The notes under the pieces: generated by a model
Seen by the model: the letters and a program-made list of their open reading frames with translations, nothing else
Told to the model about the DNA's origin: nothing
The model's database searches: none
Assembly (NCBI GenBank): GCA_002291495.1
Contig: DBAE01000215.1
Location: 1-8,009 of the forward strand
DNA from: Bacteriovoracaceae bacterium UBA1018
GTDB taxonomy: Bacteria > Bdellovibrionota > UBA1018
Length of the DNA: 8,009 nt
Direction of reading: 5' to 3'
Translations under genes and position numbers: made by a program
Part shown: in pieces, positions 1 to 5,963 of the stretch
Layout: each line of letters begins with the position of its first letter
How positions within the stretch are numbered: the stretch's first letter is position 1

Positions 1-173
1 CAGCTCCTAAAAAGGCAGCTCCAATGATGACTTCTACCCCAGCTCCAATGAGCTCCCCATCAAGCAACATCGGATCCACATTGACTGGCCTCGGTGGTGG
101 GTTTGCTGGCGGACTTGCAGGTAGTTCTTTCGGTGGCGGACTCGGCCGTAACGACGACGAATCCGAAGAGTAG
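1..173 (+). CDS. 3' end of a gene with Pro/Ala linker and Gly-rich C-terminus (partial)
   Basis: Only the last 56 codons are inside the window; the frame enters from the left edge (first whole codon at position 3) and stops at TAG 171-173. The tail begins with a Lys/Ala/Pro/Met/Ser-rich, low-complexity linker, followed by a stretch of Gly, Ala, Ser, Leu and Phe with a repeated GGG/GG(F/L) pattern resembling a glycine zipper, and ends in an acidic cap (DDESEE). Such tails occur on envelope proteins, where a glycine zipper can pack against a membrane, but the diagnostic part lies outside the window and no function can be given. The stop is 29 bp upstream of the HD-domain gene on the same strand with no hairpin between, so the two may be co-transcribed. 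Confidence 0.6.
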   Translation, partial: APKKAAPMMTSTPAPMSSPSSNIGSTLTGLGGGFAGGLAGSSFGGGLGRNDDESEE

Positions 174-202
174 TCTCTTCTATTGTACCGGAGTTGTACC
201 CT

Positions 203-1597
203 ATGGAGATTCGTGACGTCATCCATGGTTCTATCGGCGTCGAAGCCATAGAACGCCCAATCATTGACTCACGCTATTTCCAACGCCTTCGACAGATTAA
301 GCAGCTTGGATTTTCAGAGTATTCGTATCCAAGCGCTACGCACAATCGATACATTCATAGCCTGGGTGCCATGCAAACTGCCACCCAGGCCTATGAAAAC
401 ATCTTCTCCGCACCTTCCACTTTTTCCAAACCACTCGGAATTAATCTCGCAAAGAAGCAGCCTGAAGTTTTCGCACGTTTTCGAGCAGTAGTTCGCTTAG
501 GAGCTCTTCTTCACGATGTAGGTCATGGCCCACTTTCTCACACGAGTGAGTTTGCAATGCCCAAGGTGGAAACGCTCAAGGTTCCTGGCAATCGCCCAAT
601 CGAAGATCGTAAGGCTACTCACGAAGATTATACGCTTAAGATCATTTTAGATTCAGACATGACTCCTGCGATTGAAAAAGCAGGTCAGGCTTACGGCTTT
701 ACTCCCCTACATGTGGCTAGTCTCATCGATTCAACCCTTTCTGTTCCGGACTCCTTTTTTACAGAAACGATCTTAGGCGAAAAAATAAACTTTCGACCCA
801 TTCTGCAACAGCTGATTTCAAGTGAGCTTGATGCCGATCGCATGGATTATCTTCGTCGTGATAGTTTCCAAGCCGGAGTCAGTTATGGTCAATTTGATTT
901 TGAGTGGCTCGTAAGCAATCTCACCTCCTACATCCATAAGGGTAAGTGCTACTTAGCGCTTCAGCACAGAGCCCTATACGCTTTCGAGGATTTTTTGATC
1001 TCTCGATATCATATGTTTATGATGGTTTACTTTCATTACAAGAGCATCGTCTTTGATGAGATGCTGGCTAAGTATTTTGAAAGTCCGGACTGCGATTACG
1101 CAATCCCATCGGACATGGAAGCATACAGTGAATACATCGACTCTCACCTCTACGCTCACTTAGCTCGAAGTAAAAATCCTTGGGCAAAACGTATTACAGA
1201 AAAAAACCCGTTCAAAATGTTAGTCGAACTCCATAGCGGTATTCCAGCTACTCGTACGGCTGTCGTCGAACAAGAGCGTCTTCTTGAAAAGATCGAAACC
1301 GACCTTAAGTCGCAGGGGATTTATTATCTGATCACTCGAGCAACCGGTGAGCTCTCCAAATATTTCAGAAAGCCTGGAGCTCCCATCTACGTTCGGTATG
1401 ACAACCATTTTAGCGCTCCAGCCTACATCCCGCTTCAGCAGTGCACAGACCTTTATCAACGATTCGGAGAAAAACGTTCAATCACGCGGCTTTACGTCTC
1501 TCCAGAAGACTACCCCAAATACCGAAACACAGGACGTAACGAACCCCTCCCTTACGAAGACTTTCCATCTACTTTCGAAAACCCAGCTGGCAATTGA
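203..1597 (+). CDS. HD-domain phosphohydrolase, COG1078 / SAMHD1-like probable dNTP triphosphohydrolase
   Basis: Predicted cytoplasmic metal-dependent HD phosphohydrolase of 464 residues. Metal-binding signatures are in order: H52 in RYIHSLGA, H104-D105 in LLHDVGHGPLSH (with H108 and H113), and D212 in ELDADRMDYLRRDS, the equivalent of the SAMHD1 D207/D311 pattern. These motifs, the N-terminal IxDVIHGSI-type start and the length fit the COG1078 family, which includes dNTPases such as B. subtilis YwfO and E. faecalis EF1143. The likely reaction is dNTP to deoxynucleoside plus triphosphate, but substrate is inferred from family only. I chose ATG 203 because GGAG at 190-193 sits 9 bp upstream; an in-frame TTG at 194 would abut that site. 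It lies 29 bp after the preceding gene and 37 bp before the next frame on the same strand. No signal peptide or membrane segment is visible. Confidence 0.9.
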   Translation: MEIRDVIHGSIGVEAIERPIIDSRYFQRLRQIKQLGFSEYSYPSATHNRYIHSLGAMQTATQAYENIFSAPSTFSKPLGINLAKKQPEVFARFRAVVRLGALLHDVGHGPLSHTSEFAMPKVETLKVPGNRPIEDRKATHEDYTLKIILDSDMTPAIEKAGQAYGFTPLHVASLIDSTLSVPDSFFTETILGEKINFRPILQQLISSELDADRMDYLRRDSFQAGVSYGQFDFEWLVSNLTSYIHKGKCYLALQHRALYAFEDFLISRYHMFMMVYFHYKSIVFDEMLAKYFESPDCDYAIPSDMEAYSEYIDSHLYAHLARSKNPWAKRITEKNPFKMLVELHSGIPATRTAVVEQERLLEKIETDLKSQGIYYLITRATGELSKYFRKPGAPIYVRYDNHFSAPAYIPLQQCTDLYQRFGEKRSITRLYVSPEDYPKYRNTGRNEPLPYEDFPSTFENPAGN

Positions 1598-1634
1598 CGC
1601 AAATAGCCATTTATGAGAGACCTGACTCACTCTG

Positions 1635-2081
1635 ATGAGAAAGATCTCCATGAAACACAGCCTGATGATCCTGCTTGCGGCACTCTTGATGAGTGGAGAA
1701 ACCGCGCGCGCCGAAAACTCGCTAGGAAGCTATCTCGGATCCACCGAAAAAGGACGCCGCTGCCTCATTGAGATCACGGAAGACAATCTAGACTCCCTTG
1801 AGTGGGTATCCGACAAGCTCACCTCTTCGGCCCGCAAAATCCGGGTCAGTATCTTAATTCCGAGAAAGATCGATTCTACCATTGAGGCCTTAGGTCAGGA
1901 CCAGACTTCAGATCAACCTGCGGGATATAATCCATCTCACTTGAGCTACTCTGACACGAGTGAAGAAAACCAAACACAAGAAGCGGTTATTATCCTCACT
2001 CCCACCAGTCTGAAATGGATGAGGATCCAAGCAGATAACGGAAAGACTTACACCTGTCAGGGTTTTAGAAAAGTGCCCTAG
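1635..2081 (+). CDS. Small secreted protein with two cysteines, unknown function
   Basis: The protein has 148 residues from ATG 1635. A Sec signal peptide is clear: basic start (RK, K), hydrophobic core LMILLAALLM, and a probable cleavage after ARA before ENS. A second ATG at 1650 (143 residues) has a better-placed purine run, GAGAAAG at 1637-1643 only 6 bp upstream, and may be the true start; both give a usable signal peptide. The mature part is polar and has just two Cys, one near its start (GRRCLIEI) and one near its end (TYTCQGF), which could form a disulphide tying the termini together in the periplasm. A Ser/Glu/Gln-rich loop lies in the middle. I do not recognise the family. The gene is co-directional with the HD gene and converges on the protease operon, whose last stop codon is 14 bp away. 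Confidence 0.75.
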   Translation: MRKISMKHSLMILLAALLMSGETARAENSLGSYLGSTEKGRRCLIEITEDNLDSLEWVSDKLTSSARKIRVSILIPRKIDSTIEALGQDQTSDQPAGYNPSHLSYSDTSEENQTQEAVIILTPTSLKWMRIQADNGKTYTCQGFRKVP

Positions 2082-2095
2082 TGAGAATGGATGAG

Positions 2096-2896
2096 TTACT
2101 GGGCTAGGTCGCCTTGTGGACCAGTCAGAAGCTCAAAATCAGATGCCTGGATAAATCCTTGCGCATCTCTCTGGCCAAAATCATAGGCCTCTTCATTGTC
2201 ATGATAAAGCTCTAGATTTCCATGACGATTCTTTGAGGGATCATACGGAGCAACGTAGAGATAACGCCACATTTGACCAGGATCGGTCATACTTCCTTGT
2301 GTATCTCTGACTGATTTTCGCTCACCTGTATAAAACACAATCTGAACATCACGCTTATTGATGTCTTCATCTTTTCTCAAAAAGACTTCCTTCACGCGAC
2401 TCGAATGGATCGCAAACACGTACGAATAAGTGTGATCTGGATGCATCACTTCAATACTCATCCCGTCATAACCTTTATTCCAATGATCGAGATTAATCTT
2501 ACTTCGATAATACTGAACTTTTGTCGACTTCACGCCCTTACCTAAAATAATTGAAATCGGCATCATATCTTGAAGCGTTTCAAACACTTTTTCTGAATAA
2601 TTTTTACCGGTGAAAGTGGCCTCTTTCATAAGATTAACGATCTCTTGCTCACGACCATAGATATTGGCAACCCAAAGACTCTCTAGGTTCTTTTGTTTCT
2701 GCATGATCTGAACTTGAGTGAGAGGCATCTTAAACTCAATTTTTCTCTTGAGTGCTCTTTCAGTGGCTCGGCTCAGGCGGTATTCACAAATTCGATCATA
2801 AGCTTTCATAATCCAACCCATACCAGCGTATGAGGATTGAAGCGGAAGCGCGATGAATGCAAAAAACAGGAAAAATGATCGTAGTCGATATCTCAT
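2096..2896 (-). CDS. Secreted protein of unknown function, last gene of the protease operon
   Basis: The protein has 266 residues from ATG 2896. This start is preferred over longer in-frame starts because it opens directly with a signal peptide: basic RYRLR, hydrophobic FFLFFAFIALPL, and probable cleavage near SYA-GMG at residue 24. The mature N-terminal third (about 30-115) is predominantly helical in composition and basic. The rest (about 120-266) is aromatic- and beta-rich, with many Tyr, His and Asp residues and a polar C-terminus. Only one Cys (C37) is present. I do not recognise a family and see no catalytic motif. The gene follows the repeat protein by 55 bp of AT-rich DNA, a larger gap than elsewhere in the operon, and has no clear Shine-Dalgarno sequence before the ATG. 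It could therefore be weakly translated or have its own promoter. Its end nearly meets the convergent gene ending at 2081. Confidence 0.8.
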   Translation of the reverse strand: MRYRLRSFFLFFAFIALPLQSSYAGMGWIMKAYDRICEYRLSRATERALKRKIEFKMPLTQVQIMQKQKNLESLWVANIYGREQEIVNLMKEATFTGKNYSEKVFETLQDMMPISIILGKGVKSTKVQYYRSKINLDHWNKGYDGMSIEVMHPDHTYSYVFAIHSSRVKEVFLRKDEDINKRDVQIVFYTGERKSVRDTQGSMTDPGQMWRYLYVAPYDPSKNRHGNLELYHDNEEAYDFGQRDAQGFIQASDFELLTGPQGDLAQ

Positions 2897-2951
2897 AGTA
2901 TTCAGTTTAAGTATCTTTAGTGTATTTATCTCATTAGTCCAAATCAAAAAT

Positions 2952-3773
2952 TTATTTATGCTTATAACCAATAACGACGTAAATCTTCCCGTCTGTCGCA
3001 GCATTGGTAAGCGTATAACCTTCCCGATCAAACTGATCCTTGACCCGAAGAAATTCGTGACTTCTCACCATTACAACTTTAGACCGGTAGGATCTCTTAA
3101 GATTCGGACTACTAAATCCAATCACTGTAAACTTATCTTTCGCATACGACATTGCCGAAATTACGTAACCGTCTTTGGCAAACTCAGCGACCTTTGACTC
3201 CACCTCTTGAGCGGATAAGAGGCTGATCTTGGCATTTAGACTACCGCCGGACTGACGACCCAGCTTAGCCGCCGCCAGAGTGTAGTGATATCCATCAAAG
3301 TGAAGTGCAGTCACCTTGCAGCCATATCGAGCATATTCAGTGATCGTATCTGTGAGCTCGGAGATTTTAGCCATTTGCAAAGGACAGTATGTGATGGAAT
3401 CAAACTTACTGTCATGCACCCCGAGTGTTTTTACATACATGCCACTCTTAAAGATCGAAGTGACGACATATCCATTTTGATTCAGGGTTTTGGTCGCCTC
3501 GACTAGGGACATATCGAAGTTATCCAACAACTTGAGCTCGATAGGAGTAAATGGATGAATCGTTCGAAATCCGAAAATCAGATACCGGTCCTCATCGTAG
3601 GGTAGGACCGACATAACTCGGACACCACCCAACTGGAGATTTGAAACGGCAGTTTCTAAGTAATTATCCCTAACCAGTTGAACCCAGTTATCAATCTTAG
3701 CATGTGACAAGGAAGAGGCTAAAATAACAAAAATGAGACTCGAGAGTGCTGAATATAGACCCAGGCGCCTCAC
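2952..3773 (-). CDS. Secreted protein made of five tandem ~45-residue alpha/beta repeats (DUF4177-like pattern)
   Basis: The protein has 273 residues and starts at GTG 3773, 3 bp after the stop of the upstream gene, with GAGAGA inside that gene's end serving as ribosome binding site. The signal peptide is residues 1-25 (LSHA before KIDNW). The mature protein divides by eye into five repeats, at about 27-70, 78-120, 126-171, 181-222 and 231-273. Each has a short strand, an amphipathic helix, a G(Y/C/V)x(V/L/I) turn-strand, and a closing strand ending in a small or aromatic pattern, such as FTVIGF or IYVVIGY. Compare QNGYVVTSI, RYGCKVTAL, KDGYVISAM and REGYTLTNA. This strand-helix-strand-strand order and the xGY/xGW hinge resemble DUF4177 domains, but that is pattern resemblance, not a search result. 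Two Cys (C130, C152) fall in the middle repeat. Probably a periplasmic or secreted binding scaffold; no enzyme motif is visible. Confidence 0.85.
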   Translation of the reverse strand: MRRLGLYSALSSLIFVILASSLSHAKIDNWVQLVRDNYLETAVSNLQLGGVRVMSVLPYDEDRYLIFGFRTIHPFTPIELKLLDNFDMSLVEATKTLNQNGYVVTSIFKSGMYVKTLGVHDSKFDSITYCPLQMAKISELTDTITEYARYGCKVTALHFDGYHYTLAAAKLGRQSGGSLNAKISLLSAQEVESKVAEFAKDGYVISAMSYAKDKFTVIGFSSPNLKRSYRSKVVMVRSHEFLRVKDQFDREGYTLTNAATDGKIYVVIGYKHK

Positions 3774-3776
3774 AAA

Positions 3777-4403
3777 TCAGTCTCTCGAGCGTAAATCAGC
3801 GTCTGGAAATTCTTTTTCTTCAGATTTTAGTTCTTTAATCTCTGAGGCCGGAAGCAGTTTTCCAGCACGATCAATCGCAAATGAACAACTGACAGACTGC
3901 ACCTGCTGTTCACACTGGATTGAAACTCCAGAAATCACTTCTTTAAACTCTGGATACCGTTGATATGGATCCTCAACTGGTAATTGGAGCTGATGGGTTG
4001 GATAACCTGCGTCCCGAAGGATCGTATAAACACGGGCAGCCGCTGCGCCCTCAAAACTAATCGTGCCGATGACATTTCCAGCCACGTCTTGGCCCGGACT
4101 AAAGGTTGCCTTTCCGCTTCTAGACTCACCTAAGATCCCTTTGCTTAACTCGGTCAGCAGTTCCCCGTGGGAGGAGAGCTCGAATTCACATCGAGGATTT
4201 TCAGAAATCCCGCAGTGAGAATGCCCGCTCTTTAAAAATCGATTAATCTCAGCTGAAAGGGTATCTCCCATGATGAGTCTGGCACTCTCCTGTCCATTGG
4301 AATGCTCCAATCGACTTACAGTGATAATGGGCTCTCCGTTAAATGCAAACGCAGATGCTGCACTGAGGATTCCGGCTAAGAGAATAAACTTAGGGTACTT
4401 CAT
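3777..4403 (-). CDS. Secreted four-cysteine protein of unknown function
   Basis: The protein has 208 residues from ATG 4403. The signal peptide is textbook: MKYPK, hydrophobic FILLAGILSAASAFA, cleavage after residue 20. The mature protein carries four cysteines in two close pairs, C64/C72 (HCGISENPRC) and C164/C173 (CEQQVQSVSC), suggesting two disulphides in an oxidising compartment. The C-terminal 25 residues are highly charged (KELKSEEKEFPDADLRSRD). No known domain is recognised. It starts 4 bp after the stop of the subtilase gene, with AGGAAAG overlapping that stop as ribosome binding site, and ends 3 bp before the GTG of the repeat protein, so the genes are very likely on one mRNA. Its position directly behind the protease makes a substrate, inhibitor or accessory role possible, but nothing in the sequence decides this. 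Confidence 0.85.
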   Translation of the reverse strand: MKYPKFILLAGILSAASAFAFNGEPIITVSRLEHSNGQESARLIMGDTLSAEINRFLKSGHSHCGISENPRCEFELSSHGELLTELSKGILGESRSGKATFSPGQDVAGNVIGTISFEGAAAARVYTILRDAGYPTHQLQLPVEDPYQRYPEFKEVISGVSIQCEQQVQSVSCSFAIDRAGKLLPASEIKELKSEEKEFPDADLRSRD

Positions 4404-4407
4404 AAAA

Positions 4408-5298
4408 TTACTTTCCTAATTTTTTAACTAAACGCTTAACTTGCTGCTCATTAATAAAACAGCCGCGTTCGGAAAGTTCGGACAATAATGCTCGAGGCTT
4501 ACAATGATCAAGTAGGTAGTTACGTGCGTCTACGGCACTCATACTCGACTTTGCATGAATGATTCGAGCCAAAGCCTGGGTTACTTTAGGTGCTGCGTAT
4601 GAGGTTCCCATCACTTCTTCGCCCAAGGACTTAAATTGGCCATCAGCATAGACATCGACCATCAAACCATAATTAGAAAGCTCGTCTACTTCAGTACGTT
4701 TACCTGCACCTACGATGATGACGTTATCTAACTTTTCACAATCGCTGAGATACCGCTCATTTCCTGGTGTCTTATTATCGAGGTCCATACCGAGACTACC
4801 TGCTGCAATCACCATGACTGAGTCTTTAAGACCTTTCATAGCAAAGCAAGCTGCATTGATCATTTCAGGTGCAATAAGACCTGCGGTATTGGAAAGGTTA
4901 AAAAGTCTGGTTCCGCTAGAGTGGAGACTGCGAATCGCTTGCTTCAGCTTAAATCGCCATTCTCCCTTGATGTGTACATAATCTTCACCAGTTGGATCTT
5001 TTAGAGTCTGAACGATCGAAGGCAACTTAATCATCTGCAATTGAATAAAATCGTGCTCACCAGCAACAAGCTTCGACACATGCGTGCCTTCATTATAGGA
5101 GCCAAATACACTCTCTGTTAGCGGTGGAGCATCAAGATCCATCATATCAATTCCAAGATCGGATGGATCTACGTGGCTTGCGATATCCTTAAGTCGATAA
5201 TCAAAGCCATTGTCGATGATACCGACTTTTACTTTCTCACCTGCTACAGCAACTGAAAAAGATGTCGTGAGAAGTAAAGCGATGATCGATTTTTTCAT
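4408..5298 (-). CDS. Secreted subtilisin-like (S8 family) serine protease, compact and lacking a propeptide
   Basis: The protein has 296 residues. A signal peptide (residues 1-19, AVA before GEK) exports it. The S8 triad is visible: D29 in VGIIDNGFD, H73 in EGTHVSKLVAG and S233 in GTSYAAPKVTQALA, with usual order and spacing. The catalytic domain begins immediately after the signal peptide, so the I9 propeptide that normally folds secreted subtilases is absent. Two active-site regions deviate: the oxyanion Asn in the usual AAGNxG is Ser168 (AAGSLG), and the substrate-strand motif usually SLG reads SNT (residues 136-138). Both are read directly; reduced or altered activity is inference. Five Cys are present (C151, C187, C266, C280, plus none in the signal peptide region I can rely on for pairing), compatible with disulphides. 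It lies 3 bp behind the small anchored protein and 4 bp ahead of the four-Cys protein. Confidence 0.92.
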   Translation of the reverse strand: MKKSIIALLLTTSFSVAVAGEKVKVGIIDNGFDYRLKDIASHVDPSDLGIDMMDLDAPPLTESVFGSYNEGTHVSKLVAGEHDFIQLQMIKLPSIVQTLKDPTGEDYVHIKGEWRFKLKQAIRSLHSSGTRLFNLSNTAGLIAPEMINAACFAMKGLKDSVMVIAAGSLGMDLDNKTPGNERYLSDCEKLDNVIIVGAGKRTEVDELSNYGLMVDVYADGQFKSLGEEVMGTSYAAPKVTQALARIIHAKSSMSAVDARNYLLDHCKPRALLSELSERGCFINEQQVKRLVKKLGK

Positions 5299-5301
5299 AA
5301 A

Positions 5302-5694
5302 TTAATCCAATAACTCCTGAGATGAAGCTTGCGATCCAACACGTTGAACACGTTTGGCTCGAAGTGGCGCTGGATTAGAAAACTGATACTTACGTTGGCT
5401 AATCCGTTTCATCGGAGCCGCAACTGGGTCCGGACGAGACGGTAGACGTTCACGGTATCTATTTTCTAACATAGACAACTTGGCGATATCTTTTTCAAAG
5501 TTCACTGGGCGCTCTTTTGGCACTCTGATTTCAGAGAGATTTTGATAAAGTGCAGTATCATCTGTGATCTGTCCACGAGATGGGACAGAGGCAGTCGCCA
5601 TTGAGTTCACAACAAAACTCACGAGTGCAACACCAGCTACAGCACCAACAACAAAGGATCGCTTTGCACGAGAACTGAGTTTTACGTTCTTCAT
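5302..5694 (-). CDS. Small basic membrane-anchored or secreted protein, first gene of the protease operon
   Basis: The protein has 130 residues from ATG 5694, chosen because a strong AGGAG (5702-5706, read on the minus strand) sits 7 bp upstream; longer in-frame starts lack this and would put charged residues ahead of the hydrophobic segment. The N-terminus is very basic (residues 1-12), followed by one hydrophobic segment (about 13-35, SFVVGAVAGVALVSFVV) ending in SMATA-SVPS. This may be a long signal peptide cleaved after residue 35 or an N-in single-span anchor. The remainder is hydrophilic, Arg/Lys/Pro-rich (RYRERLPSRPDP, LRAKRVQRV), lacks Cys and looks partly disordered. No family recognised. 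It precedes the propeptide-less subtilase by 3 bp, so a protease-partner role is a reasonable hypothesis, unsupported by any motif. Confidence 0.8.
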   Translation of the reverse strand: MKNVKLSSRAKRSFVVGAVAGVALVSFVVNSMATASVPSRGQITDDTALYQNLSEIRVPKERPVNFEKDIAKLSMLENRYRERLPSRPDPVAAPMKRISQRKYQFSNPAPLRAKRVQRVGSQASSQELLD

Positions 5695-5724
5695 AACTAA
5701 ACTCCTATATACACAACCTAGTAA

Positions 5725-5760
5725 CAGACCCTGGGGAGCCACATGGCTCCTTCGGTCCGC
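5725..5760 (-). promoter_or_regulatory. 5' leader stem-loop of the protease operon mRNA
   Basis: On the minus strand, an inner perfect 6 bp stem GGAGCC/GGCTCC (5750-5745 with 5740-5735) closes an ATGT loop. An outer stem CGGACC/GGTCTG (5759-5754 with 5730-5725, one G-U pair) encloses it, with a small internal loop between. The outer stem begins at the +1 predicted from the sigma-54 element, so the mRNA would start in a hairpin, an arrangement known to protect transcripts from 5'-end decay. No T tract follows, so it is not a terminator. It ends about 19 nt before the AGGAG ribosome binding site. Confidence 0.45.
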
Positions 5761-5770
5761 GGCCCTATGA

Positions 5771-5785
5771 GCAAGTGCAGTGCCA
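5771..5785 (-). promoter_or_regulatory. Sigma-54 (RpoN) -24/-12 promoter for the protease operon
   Basis: Read on the minus strand, the site is TGGCAC TGCAC TTGC followed by T. It matches the sigma-54 consensus TGGCAC-N5-TTGCW at all ten specified core positions, with the required GG-N10-GC spacing. It points toward the gene starting at 5694 and lies in the non-coding region. Counting 12 bases from the -12 C (5771) places +1 near 5759, giving a leader of about 65 nt. Sigma-54 promoters need an ATP-dependent enhancer-binding activator, so the operon is probably switched on by a specific signal. The site match is observed; its use is inferred. Confidence 0.75.
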
Positions 5786-5846
5786 TGCGGAGCGTCACGC
5801 GGGTTTTTCTGAGACTACTGCTTAACTTATTGAATTATAAGGCCAT

Positions 5847-5863
5847 TTTAGGAGCCTTTAGGA
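5847..5863. repeat. TTTAGGA direct repeat phased by 10 bp
   Basis: TTTAGGA occurs at 5847-5853 and again at 5857-5863, exactly one helical turn apart, beside the ACCCC-N5-GGGGT dyad and about 90-105 bp upstream of the predicted protease-operon start. This phasing would present both copies on the same DNA face. It may be part of a regulator binding site. A TATAAT-like hexamer lies nearby on the minus strand (5834-5839). Confidence 0.3.
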
Positions 5864-5865
5864 AC

Positions 5866-5880
5866 ACCCCACCTGGGGGT
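5866..5880. promoter_or_regulatory. Perfect dyad ACCCC-N5-GGGGT, candidate enhancer-binding site
   Basis: A 15 bp inverted repeat with 5 bp arms around ACCTG lies in the divergent intergenic region. Its centre (5873) is about 114 bp upstream of the predicted sigma-54 +1, within the usual range for upstream activator sequences of enhancer-binding proteins. No T tract follows on either strand, so a terminator is unlikely. The dyad is seen; the role is inferred. Confidence 0.3.
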
Positions 5881-5963
5881 CGGATGTTAAATTTGCCTAA
5901 GTTTTAGACAGTGCCCCTATCAATCTGACAGTAAAATCACTAAAGTAGGTCCCATCGATACCT

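Larger units (their letters stand above)
5695..5963. other. Divergent intergenic control region between the protease operon and uvrA
   Basis: This 269 bp gene-free stretch separates two divergent starts. From left to right it holds the AGGAG ribosome binding site (5702-5706), the leader stem-loop (5725-5760), the sigma-54 element (5771-5785), the phased TTTAGGA repeat (5847-5863), the ACCCC-N5-GGGGT dyad (5866-5880) and a GACAGT direct repeat (5907-5912 and 5927-5932, 20 bp apart). No convincing LexA box was found upstream of uvrA, and no clear -35/-10 pair, although TAAAAT at 5932-5937 could be a -10. No tRNA or other recognisable structured RNA was found. Confidence 0.7.

Noticed and set aside
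1613..1771. Alternative plus-strand frame from ATG 1613 overlapping the small secreted protein.
   Set aside because: Short, highly Arg/Lys-rich composition typical of a shadow frame; the overlapping frame has a clear signal peptide.
2075..2104. Hairpin GCCC(T)AGT/ACTGGGC between the convergent genes as a bidirectional terminator.
   Set aside because: It has a bulge, a 15 nt loop and no T tract on either strand, and extends into both coding ends.
2897..2951. Internal promoter (TTGATT, 17 bp, TACACT on the minus strand) before the last operon gene.
   Set aside because: Only about 4 of 6 matches in each hexamer within AT-rich DNA; too weak to list.
5518..5535. Second TGGCAC on the plus strand as another sigma-54 site.
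   Set aside because: It is inside a coding region and the -12 part (TTGC) is missing.
5756..5808. Plus-strand stem TCCGCG/CGCGGG (5756-5761 with 5798-5803) followed by TTTTT, like a rho-independent terminator.
   Set aside because: The loop is about 36 nt with weak internal pairing, no plus-strand gene ends upstream of it, and it overlaps the minus-strand sigma-54 promoter.
5700..5830. Possible riboswitch (GEMM-type c-di-GMP, cobalamin), SRP RNA or 6S RNA in the divergent intergenic region.
   Set aside because: The conserved core motifs of these RNAs were looked for on both strands and not found.
5834..5839. Minus-strand TATAAT, a possible sigma-70 -10 box for the protease operon.
   Set aside because: No acceptable -35 hexamer at 16-18 bp; the exact sigma-54 element downstream is a stronger explanation, though a second promoter is not excluded.
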